A DNA stretch of 64,000 nucleotides from Brachybacterium fresconis (lineage in GTDB: Bacteria; Actinomycetota; Actinomycetes; Actinomycetales; Dermabacteraceae): positions 2,604,001 through 2,668,000 of the forward strand of contig NZ_JAGIOC010000001.1 of the NCBI RefSeq assembly GCF_017876515.1. The letters are read 5' to 3'. Positions 8,552-18,262 of this stretch are shown here, in pieces; the first letter of the stretch is position 1; every line of letters starts with the position of its first letter. Made by a program: the position numbers and the translations under genes. Under the pieces are notes generated by a model. That model did not search any database. It saw only the letters and a list, made by a program, of their open reading frames with translations, and was not told the origin of the DNA.

Positions 8552-8863
8552 TCACCGCAGGATGGAGGCGGCGATCTCGGGATGGCGCAGCGCCAGATCC
8601 TGGTGCTCGACGGGATGAGGAGCCCGCGCCCCACCCGCCTCCCGCGAGGCGGTGCGGGCGACCGGATGGACGTCGTCGGGCTGCAGGTCGCGGGCGATCG
8701 CCTCGTTCCCGAGGGCGATGCGCTCCCGCGGCGTCAACGGGGCATCGCGCAGCTCGCGCGGGGCGACGATCCGGGTGGCGAGCAGTCGGGTGAGAACCCC
8801 GAGGACGACGGTGACGACGGCGATGAGCAGGATGAGGACGAGGCCGGTGAGTGCGGAAGTCAT
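8552..8863 (-). CDS. Small membrane protein of unknown function
   Basis: This 103-aa protein has one N-terminal hydrophobic segment (LTGLVLILLIAVVTVVLGVL, about residues 5-24) followed by a charged, Arg-rich cytosolic tail. No family is recognised. It is divergent from the LysR gene and shares a gap of about 90 bp with it, so it may be a target of that regulator. It is supported mainly by its membrane segment and isolated position. Confidence 0.5.
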   Translation of the reverse strand: MTSALTGLVLILLIAVVTVVLGVLTRLLATRIVAPRELRDAPLTPRERIALGNEAIARDLQPDDVHPVARTASREAGGARAPHPVEHQDLALRHPEIAASILR

Positions 8864-8952
8864 GCCTCGATCCTGAAACGCCGGACCCGTCAGGACAAGC
8901 GATGATTCGCGCCCCTCTGTTCAGTTCTGCTGAACGGACGTAGGATCCTCGC

Positions 8953-9984
8953 ATGCTCGATCCCGTCAAACTCCGCGTCCTGCGCTCGGTCGTCGAGACC
9001 GGCAGCATCCGTGCCAGCGCCGAGGCGCTCGGCTACACGCCGTCGGCCGTCAGCCAGCATCTGTCCGCGCTGCGGCGGGCGACGGGGCTCGAGCTGGTCG
9101 AACGCACCGGCCGCGGGATCACGGTGACCGCTCATGCCAAGATACTGGCCGACGGAGCCGGCGTCGCCCTGGACGCCCTGAACGCGCTCGAACGGACCGC
9201 GAAGGACCTGCGGTCCGGACGCACCGGCACCCTGCGGCTCGGCTACGCCACCTCGATCGCCTCCAGCTGGATCCCGGAGCTCGCTCGCGACGTCCGGCGG
9301 CGGTATCCCGACCTCGGGCTCGAGCTCGTCCTGCGCGACTGCAGCTGCGAGGACCTGGCCGAAGCGGGGATGGACGTCATCGTGGGGGAGGGCACGGCGG
9401 ACGCCGTCCCCGAGGACTGGGCGGTCCAGGACGTCCTCGAGGAGGGATACGTGGCGCTCGTCGCGCGCGACCACCCGCTCGCGGCGCAGTCGAGCCTGCC
9501 GCTCAAGGACCTGGCCGATCAGTCATGGGCCACGGACGATCCCATCGAGTCCTTCTGGTTCGATCGAATCGGCGCCGCCTGCCGAGCCGCCGGCTTCTCC
9601 CCCTGCGTCGAGGTGAACCCCGATGACTTCGCGACGGTGCTGGGCTTCGTCGCGACGGGCGACTACGTCAGCGTGCAGCCCTCCGTGATCGCCCAGGACC
9701 TGCGCTCGGACATCGTGGCGATCCCCCTGGACCCGCCCGCACCCCGACGCCGCCTGCGGATCCAGGTGCGCCACGCCGTCGCACACAATCCGGCGGCGCA
9801 GTACATCGTCCAGCGCATCCACGCCGCCGCCGAGCGCCGGGCCGCAGAGATCCCGGGCGCCGTCCACCTCGGCACGGGTGCCGTGCGCCCGCCGCGCAGG
9901 ATCGCAGGCGACCAGGCGGAGGCTCCCGCCGCACCGCGGCCCGTCGTGCCCGCGGTACGGCTGCCGGGCGTCTCCGCGGTCTGA
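8953..9984 (+). CDS. LysR-family transcriptional regulator
   Basis: This 343-aa protein has a winged helix-turn-helix at residues 1-60 (LRVLRSVVETGSIRASAEALGYTPSAVSQHLSALRRATG), then a linker helix and a periplasmic-binding-like effector domain from about 85 to 295. It is 30-40 residues longer than usual because of a basic, Pro-rich C-terminal tail. AGGAT precedes the ATG. Targets and ligand are unknown; the divergent small membrane protein is the nearest candidate. Confidence 0.88.
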   Translation: MLDPVKLRVLRSVVETGSIRASAEALGYTPSAVSQHLSALRRATGLELVERTGRGITVTAHAKILADGAGVALDALNALERTAKDLRSGRTGTLRLGYATSIASSWIPELARDVRRRYPDLGLELVLRDCSCEDLAEAGMDVIVGEGTADAVPEDWAVQDVLEEGYVALVARDHPLAAQSSLPLKDLADQSWATDDPIESFWFDRIGAACRAAGFSPCVEVNPDDFATVLGFVATGDYVSVQPSVIAQDLRSDIVAIPLDPPAPRRRLRIQVRHAVAHNPAAQYIVQRIHAAAERRAAEIPGAVHLGTGAVRPPRRIAGDQAEAPAAPRPVVPAVRLPGVSAV

Positions 9985-10129
9985 ACCGGGACCCCACGGC
10001 CGCCTCACCGTCTCGCCCTCCGATCTCGCCGCCGGTGACAGAAGTCCCGCCCGGACCGGGGGAGCAGGTGGACAATGACGGGACATCGCCCTCGCCGCGC
10101 TGCCGCCGCGGCGCCCGGAAGGAGCCCCC

Positions 10130-10654
10130 GTGACCGCATCCGACATCGACCAGCGCATCGCCGATCTCCCGGTCGCGGTGGACCTCACGGAGGATGCCGT
10201 GATCCTGGAGGTCGACCTCTCCGGTACGGCCGAGCAGATCTGGGCGCACGTCACCGACCCGGAGCTCCTGGCCACCTGGTCCCCCATCGTGCCCGAGCGA
10301 CCGCTGACCGAGGTCGGCCCCATGCTGTCCCGGGAGAGCCCGGACGCCGATCCGGTGACCACCGACGTGCTGGCCACGGCGGGCGACCATGCCCTCTCGC
10401 ACCGCTGGGGCGATGACGTGTTGGAGTGGCTGGTCGACGAGGCCCGCCTGACGCTGATGATGAAGGTGGCGGCGCCGCAGTACGCGCCGACCTATCTGGC
10501 CGGCTGGCAGGTGTGCCTGGCGGTGCTCGACGCGCGCCTGGAGGGTCTCGACCAGGCTCGGATCGTCGGCCGGGAGGCGCTCGAGCACGGCTGGGAGGAG
10601 CTGCGCGCCCGCTACGCCGAGGAGCTCGACCTGCCGGACCAGCCCGCCGTGTGA
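10130..10654 (+). CDS. SRPBCC/START-like (AHSA1-type) protein
   Basis: This 174-aa protein fits the helix-grip fold of polyketide-cyclase/AHSA1-like proteins: LEVDLSGTAEQIWAHVTDPELLATWSPIVPERPL at about residues 23-56 is the classic opening of the family. The fold binds hydrophobic ligands or acts as a co-chaperone module; the ligand is unknown. It starts at GTG after AAGGAGCCC. It stands alone and converges with the DUF1905 gene. Confidence 0.72.
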   Translation: MTASDIDQRIADLPVAVDLTEDAVILEVDLSGTAEQIWAHVTDPELLATWSPIVPERPLTEVGPMLSRESPDADPVTTDVLATAGDHALSHRWGDDVLEWLVDEARLTLMMKVAAPQYAPTYLAGWQVCLAVLDARLEGLDQARIVGREALEHGWEELRARYAEELDLPDQPAV

Positions 10655-10660
10655 TCGCGC

Positions 10661-10951
10661 TCAGGCCTCGCCGATCAGCAGCCGGACCTCGATCTCGTCG
10701 CCGACGCCGACCTCCTCGGCACGTTGGACGACGGCCTTGACCGGCACCAGGTAGCCGCCCTCACGCGGGAAGAGGGAGGTCGTGAACCCGGTGTCGCCGA
10801 TGCGGACCGTCGCCGGGATGCAGCCCCAGCCGTAGGTGACCCGGCGGGAGATCGCGCCGATCGCGTCGGCCTCCTCATCGGGCACGGGGGCGAACACGAA
10901 CGGGGCGGGGCCGCGCCACTCGATCGTCGTGGTGGTGAAGAGGAGGTCCAC
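10661..10951 (-). CDS. DUF1905-domain protein
   Basis: This 96-aa protein has the DUF1905 pattern: a beta strand with WRGPAPFVFAPVP, YGWGCIPATVRIG, FTTSLFPREGGYLVPVKAVVQRAE and a GDEIEV end. The domain is a small beta-barrel of unknown function. The frame is open further upstream (to 11194), but similarity begins at GTG 10951, so that start was chosen. It converges with the SRPBCC gene, leaving 6 bp between the stop codons. Confidence 0.75.
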   Translation of the reverse strand: MDLLFTTTTIEWRGPAPFVFAPVPDEEADAIGAISRRVTYGWGCIPATVRIGDTGFTTSLFPREGGYLVPVKAVVQRAEEVGVGDEIEVRLLIGEA

Positions 10952-11159
10952 ACCCCGAGCGTAGACCTCCGCGGGATTCGCGCCCGCCCCACGGACGCCG
11001 CACCGGCCCGAGACCTCCGCGACGGCCTGCGGGCTCCCCGACTTCCCGGGACCTCTGCCGCTCCGGTGACCGGATCGGTCGCTACCATGGAGACATCGGC
11101 GGCGGCCGAGCACGGGGGCACCGTCGTCGGATATCGAGCGCCCCCGGCAGGAGGCTGTG

Positions 11160-12164
11160 ATGAACGACGACATCCGCGCCTCGGACTCGCCCATCCCCTA
11201 CGACCCCGCCGCCCGCGAGCTCGGTGTCCTCGTCGGCTTCGACGGCTCCGACCAGGCGGTCCTGGCCCTGCACTACGCGGCGCGCGCCGCGCAGCGCCTC
11301 GAGGCCCGCCTCAGCGTCGTCACCGCCTACACGGTCCCGCCGATGGTCTACGCCAACATCGCCTCCATGCCCGCGGAGACCGAGGGCGACGCACGCAAGG
11401 CGGCCGCCCACGAGCTGCTGGAGGAGGCCCGCGTCCACCTGCGCGGCTACCCGGGTGAGGTCTCCATGGCGATCGAGGAGGGCGACGCCGCCGGAGTCCT
11501 CGTGCGCCTCTCGGTCGACGCCCAGCTGGCCGTGGTCGGAGCGCGCGGCCGCGGCGGCTTCCTCGGTCGACTCCTGGGCTCGGTCTCCTCGGCGCTGCCC
11601 GCGCACGCCCACTGCCCCACCGTCGTCGTCCCGCGGCACTACAAGATCGGGGTCGGGGACGGCGCGGAGCGCTTCGCCCCTGTCGAGGACGACGCCCCCG
11701 TGGTGGTCGGCGCGGACCGCTCGCCGCGCAGCCACGTCGCCGTCCTCCTGGCGGCCGAGGCGGCGCAGAGCCGCAACGCGCCGCTGCACCTGGTGATGGC
11801 GATGCCTCCGCCGGACAACTGGGGCGGCGGATACGGGATGTCCGTCCCGGACCCCGGGATGATCGAGAAGCACCGCCAGGAGCTCGCCGAGGAGCTGACC
11901 CGCTACGCCGGCACGCTGCGCGAGCAGTACCCATATCTGACGGTGACCAGCGAGGTCGAGCTGGCGGATCCGGCGACGCAGCTGGTGGCCCACTCCTCCC
12001 GCGCGCAGCTGGTCGTGGTCGGCACCCGCGGTCACGGCCGGGTCGCCAGCGTCCTGCTGGGCTCGGTCTCCCGCTCCGTGCTCCATCAGGCCTCGGGACC
12101 GGTGCTGGTGGTGCCCGAGCTGGACCCGTCCCGCATCGAGGCCGACCCGCGCCGTCCGCGCTGA
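11160..12164 (+). CDS. Universal stress protein, two UspA domains
   Basis: This 334-aa protein has two tandem Usp domains (about 20-160 and 180-325). Each has a nucleotide-binding signature: GARGRGGFLGRLLGSVSSAL in the first and GTRGHGRVASVLLGSVSRSV in the second, both of the G-2x-G-9x-G-S type that binds ATP. Such proteins support survival in stress or dormancy. The ATG at 11160 follows GGAGG by 5 nt; an in-frame GTG at 11157 is the alternative. Confidence 0.92.
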   Translation: MNDDIRASDSPIPYDPAARELGVLVGFDGSDQAVLALHYAARAAQRLEARLSVVTAYTVPPMVYANIASMPAETEGDARKAAAHELLEEARVHLRGYPGEVSMAIEEGDAAGVLVRLSVDAQLAVVGARGRGGFLGRLLGSVSSALPAHAHCPTVVVPRHYKIGVGDGAERFAPVEDDAPVVVGADRSPRSHVAVLLAAEAAQSRNAPLHLVMAMPPPDNWGGGYGMSVPDPGMIEKHRQELAEELTRYAGTLREQYPYLTVTSEVELADPATQLVAHSSRAQLVVVGTRGHGRVASVLLGSVSRSVLHQASGPVLVVPELDPSRIEADPRRPR

Positions 12165-12201
12165 CCGGTCCCCGGCCCGCGCGTCCGTCGGGAGGAGCAC
12201 A

Positions 12202-12900
12202 ATGGAGGTCGTGCCCCCGAGCCGCTCTCCCCTGCGCCTGCTGCGCGGGACCGTCGCCGCGACGCTGGCCACCTCGGTCGCCCTGGGCGGCCACCTGGTG
12301 GGCGGCGGCGCGATGCCGTCCTGGCTCGGCGTGGCGCTGCCGTGGTGGTTCTCGGTCGCGGCGTGCACCGTGCTGGCCGGCTCGCGCTTCTCCCTGGCGC
12401 GCATGAGCATCGCCGTCGTCGCCAGCCAGGCCCTGTTCCACGGACTGTTCATGGCCGGCACCCCTGGGGACCCCCGCGTCCAGCTCGTCGCCCCACCCGG
12501 GTCGCACCTCGACCACGCCGCGCACCTCGCCGGTTCCGGTTCCGGGTCCGGGCAGTCCGTTCCTGCGACCCACGCGGGGCGCTCGGGGGTCGCCTCGGCG
12601 ACCGAGCACGCCCTGCACGGCGCTCATGCCGATCTGCGGATGCTGCTGTGGCATCTCGTCGCCGCCCTGGTCACGGCGTTTCTGCTGCATCGTGGCGAGG
12701 CCATGCTGTGGCGATCCTTCTCCCTGATCGGGCGGCTCCTGGCCGTCCTGGGGACACCGCGCACCCTCGCCCTCCCGCCGACGTCCCCGCTGCCGGCCCC
12801 GGCGCGGGTGGGGCTCGAGACCGCCCACGTGCGCCCTGCTCGGCGCGCCGTCCTCACTCCTCAGCTGCGGCGGGGCCCGCCGTGGGTCCTGGCCGCCTGA
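12202..12900 (+). CDS. Multi-pass membrane protein upstream of the copper-chaperone gene
   Basis: This 232-aa protein has hydrophobic segments near residues 15-35, 42-58, 65-85 and 148-165. A His-rich loop (HLDHAAHLAG and HALHGAHAD, about residues 98-145) lies between the third and fourth. It starts at ATG 12202 after GGGAGGAG. The downstream neighbours are a PCuAC-type periplasmic copper chaperone and a DyP peroxidase on the same strand, so the His-rich loop could bind copper. That is inference; no named family is recognised. Confidence 0.6.
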   Translation: MEVVPPSRSPLRLLRGTVAATLATSVALGGHLVGGGAMPSWLGVALPWWFSVAACTVLAGSRFSLARMSIAVVASQALFHGLFMAGTPGDPRVQLVAPPGSHLDHAAHLAGSGSGSGQSVPATHAGRSGVASATEHALHGAHADLRMLLWHLVAALVTAFLLHRGEAMLWRSFSLIGRLLAVLGTPRTLALPPTSPLPAPARVGLETAHVRPARRAVLTPQLRRGPPWVLAA

Positions 12901-13048
12901 GCCGCGTCGGCGCGCTGCGCCGCCCCTCAGGTCGCCCTCCCGGAAGATCACCCCGCCCCGGCCCCGTGCCCCGGCGGTTCCCTCACGCTCCCCGCCGCCT
13001 GCGCCCTGCTGCCCGGCGGTTCTCGGGAGCCCCCTGGAAGGACCCCTG

Positions 13049-13717
13049 ATGCCCCGTACCGTTCCCACCCGTCCCCTCCGTCCCACCCCTCCCGTCCATC
13101 CGGCCCGCACGCGTTCCGCCGGCGGGCTCTCCCGTAGGACCGCGCTGGCCTCCCTGGTGCTGCTGCCCCTGGCGGCCTGCGGCGCCGGTGATGCGGGGAA
13201 GCCAGCTCCTGACGAGGATTCCGCAGGCTCCGACGGAGGCGGGGTCGACGCCACCGCTTCCGGCACGATCACCGTCACCGATCCCTGGGTCAAGGCCGCT
13301 GAGGACGGCATGACCGCCGCCTTCGGCACCGTCGCCAACGGCACGTCCGGGGATCTCGTCCTGACCGGCGTGACCACGTCGGCCTCGAGCGAGGTGCAGC
13401 TGCACGAGACCTCCCCCGACGGCTCCGGCGGCATGAGCATGCAGGAGAAGGAGGGCGGCTTCGAGCTTCCCGCCGGCGAGGAGCTCGTGCTCGAGCCCGG
13501 CGGACACCACCTCATGCTCATGGACCTCACCGAGCCCCTGCGGCCCGGAGACCAGGTGGAGCTGACGCTGGTGTTCTCCGAGGGCACCGAGCACCCGTTC
13601 ACCGCCACCGTCAAGGACTTCTCCGGTGCTCAGGAGCATTACTCCCCCGACGACGAGGAGGGGGCGGAGCCCTCGGACGGCGGCCGGGAGCACGCCGAGC
13701 ATGGGGAGGATTCATGA
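13049..13717 (+). CDS. PCuAC-family copper chaperone lipoprotein
   Basis: This 222-aa exported lipoprotein has a long n-region, a Tat-like SRRTALASLVLLPL segment and a lipobox LAAC (about residues 42-45). The mature domain (about 75-190) has the copper site of the PCuAC family: LHETSPDGSGGMSM and GGHHLMLMDL, the His/Met pairs that bind Cu(I). It would hand copper to an outer-face cuproprotein. A His/Glu/Asp-rich tail (EHAEHGEDS) may add metal affinity. ATGA overlap with the DyP gene shows one operon. GGAAGGA precedes the ATG. Confidence 0.87.
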   Translation: MPRTVPTRPLRPTPPVHPARTRSAGGLSRRTALASLVLLPLAACGAGDAGKPAPDEDSAGSDGGGVDATASGTITVTDPWVKAAEDGMTAAFGTVANGTSGDLVLTGVTTSASSEVQLHETSPDGSGGMSMQEKEGGFELPAGEELVLEPGGHHLMLMDLTEPLRPGDQVELTLVFSEGTEHPFTATVKDFSGAQEHYSPDDEEGAEPSDGGREHAEHGEDS

Positions 13718-15078
13718 CCCGGCCGGACGAGCACGGTCCCGGTCACGACGATCCCGCTCGGCCACGTCCCGCTGAGTCGACGTCCTCCCCTCCGCCCCCC
13801 GCACGGCACCCGGGCGAGCCGGGCCGGCCGGGCGCCCCGGAGGAGACCTCCCCGCACCGGCCCGGTCGCCGGCAGCTGCTGCGCGCCGGGACCGTCGGCG
13901 CCGGCACGCTCGGAGTCGGAGCCGCCGCCATCGGCCTGGACCGTGCCCTGCGGGATCCGGCGGCATCCGCGGCACCGGCAGAGCAGGCCGGACCGACGCT
14001 GCACGGCGAGGAGACCGTCCCCTTCCACGGCGCCCACCAGGCCGGGATCGAGACCGCGCCGACCGCGTCCGCGACGTTCCTGGCACTGGACCTGCACCAG
14101 GAGGTGGACCGCGAGGGCGTGCTGCGGATGCTGCGGCTGCTGACCGACGACGCCGCGCGCCTCACCCAGGGCAGGCCGGCTCTGGCGGACACCGAGCCGG
14201 AGCTCGCCGGCAGACCGTCGCGTCTCACGATCACCGCCGGCTTCGGGCCGGGTCTGATGGAGCGCGCCGACCGGGAGGCCCCGCACTGGCTCGCTCCCCT
14301 GCCGGCCTTCTCGATCGACGCCCTCGAGGATCGCTTCACCGGTGGGGATCTGCTGCTGCAGGTCGCCGCCGAGGATCCGTTGACCGTCTCCCATGCGGCG
14401 CGGATGCTGCTCAAGGACGCCCGGGCCTTCGCCTCGGTGCGCTGGGTGCAGCGGGGCTTCCGCCGCGCCCAGGGCACGCAGGCACCCGGCTCCACGATGC
14501 GGAACCTGTTCGGACAGCTCGACGGCAGTGCGAACCCACAGCGGGGCAGCGAGCACTTCGCCCAGGTCGTCTGGATCGACGACGGACCCTTCACCGGCGG
14601 CACCTCGATGGTGCTGCGCCGGATCCGGATGGACCTCGACGGCTGGGACGAGGCCGACCGGATCGCCCGGGAGAAGTCCACCGGCAGGTCCTTGGACGAC
14701 GGGGCGCCGCTGAGCGGCGGCACCGAGACCTCGCAGGCCGACTTCGAGGCCGTCTCCGACAACGGCTTCGCGGTGATCCCGGAGTTCGCCCACATGCGTC
14801 GGGCCCGCGGCGTCGACGAGGGTGAGCACCAGGAGATCTACCGTCGGCCGTACAACTACGACGTGCCTCCGCCGGCGGATTCCACGGCGCTGTCGGAGTC
14901 CGGCCAGCTGTTCGCCGCCTTCCAGGCGGATCTGACCGGTCAGTTCCTGCCGATCCAGCAGCGCCTGGCGGACCTGGACCTGCTGAACCAGTGGACCACC
15001 CCGATCGGATCAGCGGTGTTCGCGATCCCCCCGGGCTGCACCGAGGGCGAGTACCTGGGGCAGTCGGTGCTGGCGTAG
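13714..15078 (+). CDS. DyP-type haem peroxidase, Tat-exported
   Basis: This 454-aa protein has a twin-arginine signal (RRQLLRAGTVGAGTLGVGAAA, about residues 50-70). The DyP GxxDG motif is GQLDG with catalytic Asp270; the proximal haem ligand is probably His360 in EFAHMRRAR. Size and layout resemble EfeB/DyP enzymes, which oxidise dyes or free haem iron. The neighbours here are copper-related, not the efeUO iron genes. It is translationally coupled to the PCuAC gene by a 4-bp overlap. Confidence 0.92.
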   Translation: MTRPDEHGPGHDDPARPRPAESTSSPPPPARHPGEPGRPGAPEETSPHRPGRRQLLRAGTVGAGTLGVGAAAIGLDRALRDPAASAAPAEQAGPTLHGEETVPFHGAHQAGIETAPTASATFLALDLHQEVDREGVLRMLRLLTDDAARLTQGRPALADTEPELAGRPSRLTITAGFGPGLMERADREAPHWLAPLPAFSIDALEDRFTGGDLLLQVAAEDPLTVSHAARMLLKDARAFASVRWVQRGFRRAQGTQAPGSTMRNLFGQLDGSANPQRGSEHFAQVVWIDDGPFTGGTSMVLRRIRMDLDGWDEADRIAREKSTGRSLDDGAPLSGGTETSQADFEAVSDNGFAVIPEFAHMRRARGVDEGEHQEIYRRPYNYDVPPPADSTALSESGQLFAAFQADLTGQFLPIQQRLADLDLLNQWTTPIGSAVFAIPPGCTEGEYLGQSVLA

Positions 15079-15407
15079 GCAGGGCCCGTCTTCGGCCGGG
15101 CCGGGCCCGCGGGTCAAGGCCGGGCCGGGCGCGCGGGTCAGGGCCAGGCGCGCGGGCTCCTCACAGGCGGGTCAGCACCTGCGGGACGTCAGCGGCACGC
15201 GCTGCGCCATATCGACAGCGCGTGCCACCGGCGTCCGCTTCCTGCCGACCGGACGAGACGGCCGGGCAGATCGCGTCTCGCCCGTGGCAACCGACGGCGC
15301 AGTGCTCGCGCTCGCGCGGGCCCCTCGTATGCTGGCCCGACGCCGCGCGCTCACGCATCGGTGCTCGACGGGGCGCAGGCGACTCATCCGATCCGCAGGA
15401 GACAGCC
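15079..15407. other. Intergenic region with imperfect GC-rich tandem repeat
   Basis: This is a 329-bp gap. The first 80 bp hold about three imperfect copies of a 22-26-bp unit rich in GGCCGGGC and GCGCGGGTCA. The remainder should contain the promoter of the FGGY kinase gene; no clear operator stands out. No coding region is supported. Confidence 0.6.
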
Positions 15408-16895
15408 ATGCCTCGCTTCAACATTTCCGCCGACGACGCCCACGGGCCCCTGGTCGTCGGGATCGACATCGGCTCCGGCGGCACCCGTGCCGCCGTCTAC
15501 GACGTCAGCGGGCGTGAGGTCGACAAGCTGGCCCACAAGGAGTCCCACGAGTTCACCGTCGGCGACGACGGGGCCAGCACGATCGACGCCGACCAGGTCG
15601 TCGAGGAGATCCGCACCGCCCTCGGCGTGGTGCTCGGCGGCGAGCTGCCCGGCACCGTCCGCGGCATCGGCTTCGACACCTTCGCCTCCTCGCTGGTCGC
15701 GGTCGACGCCGACGGCCGCGCGATCACCCCCTGCATCACCTACGCGGACACCCGCTGCCACGCGCAGGTCACCGACCTGGCCGCACGGCTCGACATCGAC
15801 GAGCTGCACGAGCGCACCGGAGCCCGCCTGCACTCCTCCTACACCGCGCCCCGCCTCGCCTGGCTGCGCGAGGAGCACCCCGAGGTCTTCACCCGCACCG
15901 AGCGCTTCATGGCGCTGGGCGAGTACGTCGCCTTCCGACTGCTGGGCACGGCGGCGCTGGGCACTGCCTCCGCCGCATGGTCGGGGATGATCGACCGCCG
16001 CACCGGTCAGTACGTGCCCGAGGTGCTCGAGGCCATCGGGGTCCAGGCGTCGGCGCTGGGCGAGGCCCTGGATCCCGACGACGCACTGCCGGTGGCCGAC
16101 ACCCCGCTGGCCGAGGAGTTCCCGCAGCTCACCGAGGCGGTGTGGCTGCCGGTGATCGGCGACGGCCTGGCCGCGAATCTGGGCATCGGGGCGCTCGGAG
16201 CCGGCACCTGGGGCATCTCCACCGCCACCTCCGGCGCGATCCGCCAGCTGCTGGACACCGAGATCTCCTCCCTGCCCAGCGGCCTGTGGGCCTACCGGGT
16301 CGACCAGCGCCGCACCCTGGTCGGCTCCGCCATGAGCGACTGCGGGCGGGTGCTGGACTGGGCCCGCTTCCAGCTCGGCATTCCCGAGGACATCTCCGAG
16401 ACGGATACCGAGACCCTGTTCTCGGCACCGCCGTCGAACGGGACCCCGCTGGTGATCCCGTTCTTCTCCGGGGAGCGCGGCACCAAGTGGCGGGGCTCCT
16501 CCCGGGCGCTGTTCGCGAACGTCGGCGCCTCCACCACCGCCGAGGACATGCTGCGTGGGGCGATGGAGGGCGTGGCCCTGTCATTCCTGCGCATCGCCGA
16601 CCAGATGCGCGAGGCCGGCGGCGAGCCGGAGCGGATCGTGCTCTCCGGCGGGATGACCGAGGCGATCCCGGCCTGGCTGCACCTGCTGGCCGACGCGCTC
16701 GGTGCTCCCATCGATCACGTCGCGGTCTCCCGCTCGACCATGCGCGGCTCCGCCGTGATGGCCCTCGAGCAGGCCTCCCCCGGCACCGCCGTGGCCGAGG
16801 CGCCCGTGCTGCGCCGCGTCGAACCGGTCGCCGAGAACGCCGCGCACTACCGCGAGCGCCTGGAGCGCTTCGAGAAGCTCGCCGACCTCGCCTGA
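15408..16895 (+). CDS. FGGY-family carbohydrate kinase (gluconokinase/xylulokinase-like)
   Basis: This 495-aa sugar kinase phosphorylates an open-chain sugar or sugar acid with ATP. The first ATP-binding motif is VVGIDIGSGGTRAAVYD at about residues 13-29 and the substrate region is CITYADTRC. The second domain has WGISTATSGAIR, the DCGRVLDWA segment, the ERGTKWRG loop and IVLSGGMTEA. The ATG at 15408 follows AGGAGACAGCC; the open frame extends upstream without homology. The loop IPFFSGERGTKWRG resembles gluconokinases more than xylulokinases, but the substrate is unproved. It is monocistronic. Confidence 0.85.
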   Translation: MPRFNISADDAHGPLVVGIDIGSGGTRAAVYDVSGREVDKLAHKESHEFTVGDDGASTIDADQVVEEIRTALGVVLGGELPGTVRGIGFDTFASSLVAVDADGRAITPCITYADTRCHAQVTDLAARLDIDELHERTGARLHSSYTAPRLAWLREEHPEVFTRTERFMALGEYVAFRLLGTAALGTASAAWSGMIDRRTGQYVPEVLEAIGVQASALGEALDPDDALPVADTPLAEEFPQLTEAVWLPVIGDGLAANLGIGALGAGTWGISTATSGAIRQLLDTEISSLPSGLWAYRVDQRRTLVGSAMSDCGRVLDWARFQLGIPEDISETDTETLFSAPPSNGTPLVIPFFSGERGTKWRGSSRALFANVGASTTAEDMLRGAMEGVALSFLRIADQMREAGGEPERIVLSGGMTEAIPAWLHLLADALGAPIDHVAVSRSTMRGSAVMALEQASPGTAVAEAPVLRRVEPVAENAAHYRERLERFEKLADLA

Positions 16896-17297
16896 CAGGG
16901 CACGACGTCAGCCCGAGCGACCCCGAAGACGCACCACCCTCAGCCCGCACCACCCCCAGGCGCACCACCTCAGCCCGCACCACCCCCGGGCGCACCACCC
17001 TCAGCCCGCGGTTGCGCGCTGTGCTTCCACTATGGGAAGCACAGCGCGCAATCGCGCGTAGTGGACCGGGCCGCGGCACGTGGACCGGGCCGGCCCCGGC
17101 CCCGGCCTCGCCTCGGTCCCGGTCTCGGTCTCGGTCTCGGTCTCGGCTCCGGCGTGTCCGCCACCGGCGTCGGCCGTTTGCACCTTTCGGAGGAGGCCAC
17201 CGGATTCATCCCTCCTGATCTCGCTCTCACCTGCGTAGATGCCTAGCTTTGAGACGTGCCCATCACCTGGGCATCGACGACGACGAAGGGATCTCCC
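16896..17297. repeat. Intergenic repeat region: 30-bp tandem repeat and GGTCTC microsatellite
   Basis: This is a 402-bp gap. 16930-17010 hold about 2.6 copies of a 30/31-bp unit (CGCACCACC...TCAGCCCGCACC). One copy of the dispersed palindrome (17008-17056) follows. 17101-17150 carry four or more GGTCTC hexamers with variants. The promoter of the CAAX-protease gene must lie near 17220-17290. Confidence 0.8.
17008..17056. repeat. Dispersed palindrome, copy 1
   Basis: A perfect 17-bp inverted repeat (TTGCGCGCTGTGCTTCC, 17012-17028, and its complement at 17035-17051) surrounds a 6-nt loop, with CGCG on both outer flanks. It lies just 3' of the FGGY kinase gene. Four relatives occur near 20.4, 21.65, 21.8 and 21.9 kb. 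Confidence 0.85.
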
Positions 17298-18262
17298 GTG
17301 ACCACCACCGACCGCCCACCAGCCCTCTCCCGTCGGCCCCCGACGGCTCCCGGGCACGACGGCGTGCTCGCCGCCGTCCGGAGCCATCCCCTGCTGACCT
17401 TCTTCCTGCTGGCCAACGGGCTGAGCTGGCTGGCCTGGCTGCCGTACATCCTGTCGTTGAACGGCCTCGGGGTGTGGGGCATCGCGTTCCCCGCGCTTCT
17501 GGGCAGCAGCCAGCTGCTCGGTGTCCTGCCCGGTGCCTACCTCGGCCCGATCGGCTCCGCGCTGCTGGTCACCGCGATCGTCGACGGTCGCGCGGGGCTG
17601 CGCCGCTGGGTCGGCAGGCTGCTGCGCTGGCGCGTGAACTGGCGCTGGTACGCCGTCACCCTGTTCACGGTGCCCGCCGCCGCACTGCTGGCCGGGCTGG
17701 TGTTCTCCGGTGGCGAGGTGCATGCGCCCTCGACCGCCGTGCTCGTGGCGTACGTGCCGCTGCTGATGTTCCAGATGGTCGCCACGGGGCTGGCTGAGGA
17801 ACCGGGCTGGCGCGACTTCGCCCTGGCTCGTATGCAGTATCGCTTCGGCCCGCTGCGCTCCGCGTTCCTGCTGGGGCCGCTGTGGGGCATGTGGCACCTG
17901 CCGCTGTTCCTGACCGAATGGGGAGGCTGGCCGGACTCGAGCTGGACCCGACCGATCGTGTTCGTGGTCTTCTGCATCTCCTTCAACATCGTGATGAGCT
18001 GGGTGTTCAACCGGACCGGGGAGTCGCTGCCGCTGTCGATGCTGATGCACGCCGGGGTGAACACCTTCGCCTCCACCCTCGCGGTCGACATGTTCCCGAC
18101 CCTCGACGCCGAGCGCTCCCTGCTCGCCTTCACCGTGGCCGCGGTCATCGCCGCAGCGATCCTGCTGGTCAGCACCCGTGGCCGGCTCGGCTTCCCGGGG
18201 ACCGCCCCGACAGCACGCGGCGGGGCGGGGGCCCCGGCCGAACCCGCACTAGGCTCTCGTCC

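Noticed and set aside
17030-17246. Short Pro/Arg or Gly/Leu repeat proteins over the GGTCTC microsatellite
   Set aside because: Both strands give dipeptide runs simply from the hexamer. There is no ribosome site or homology.
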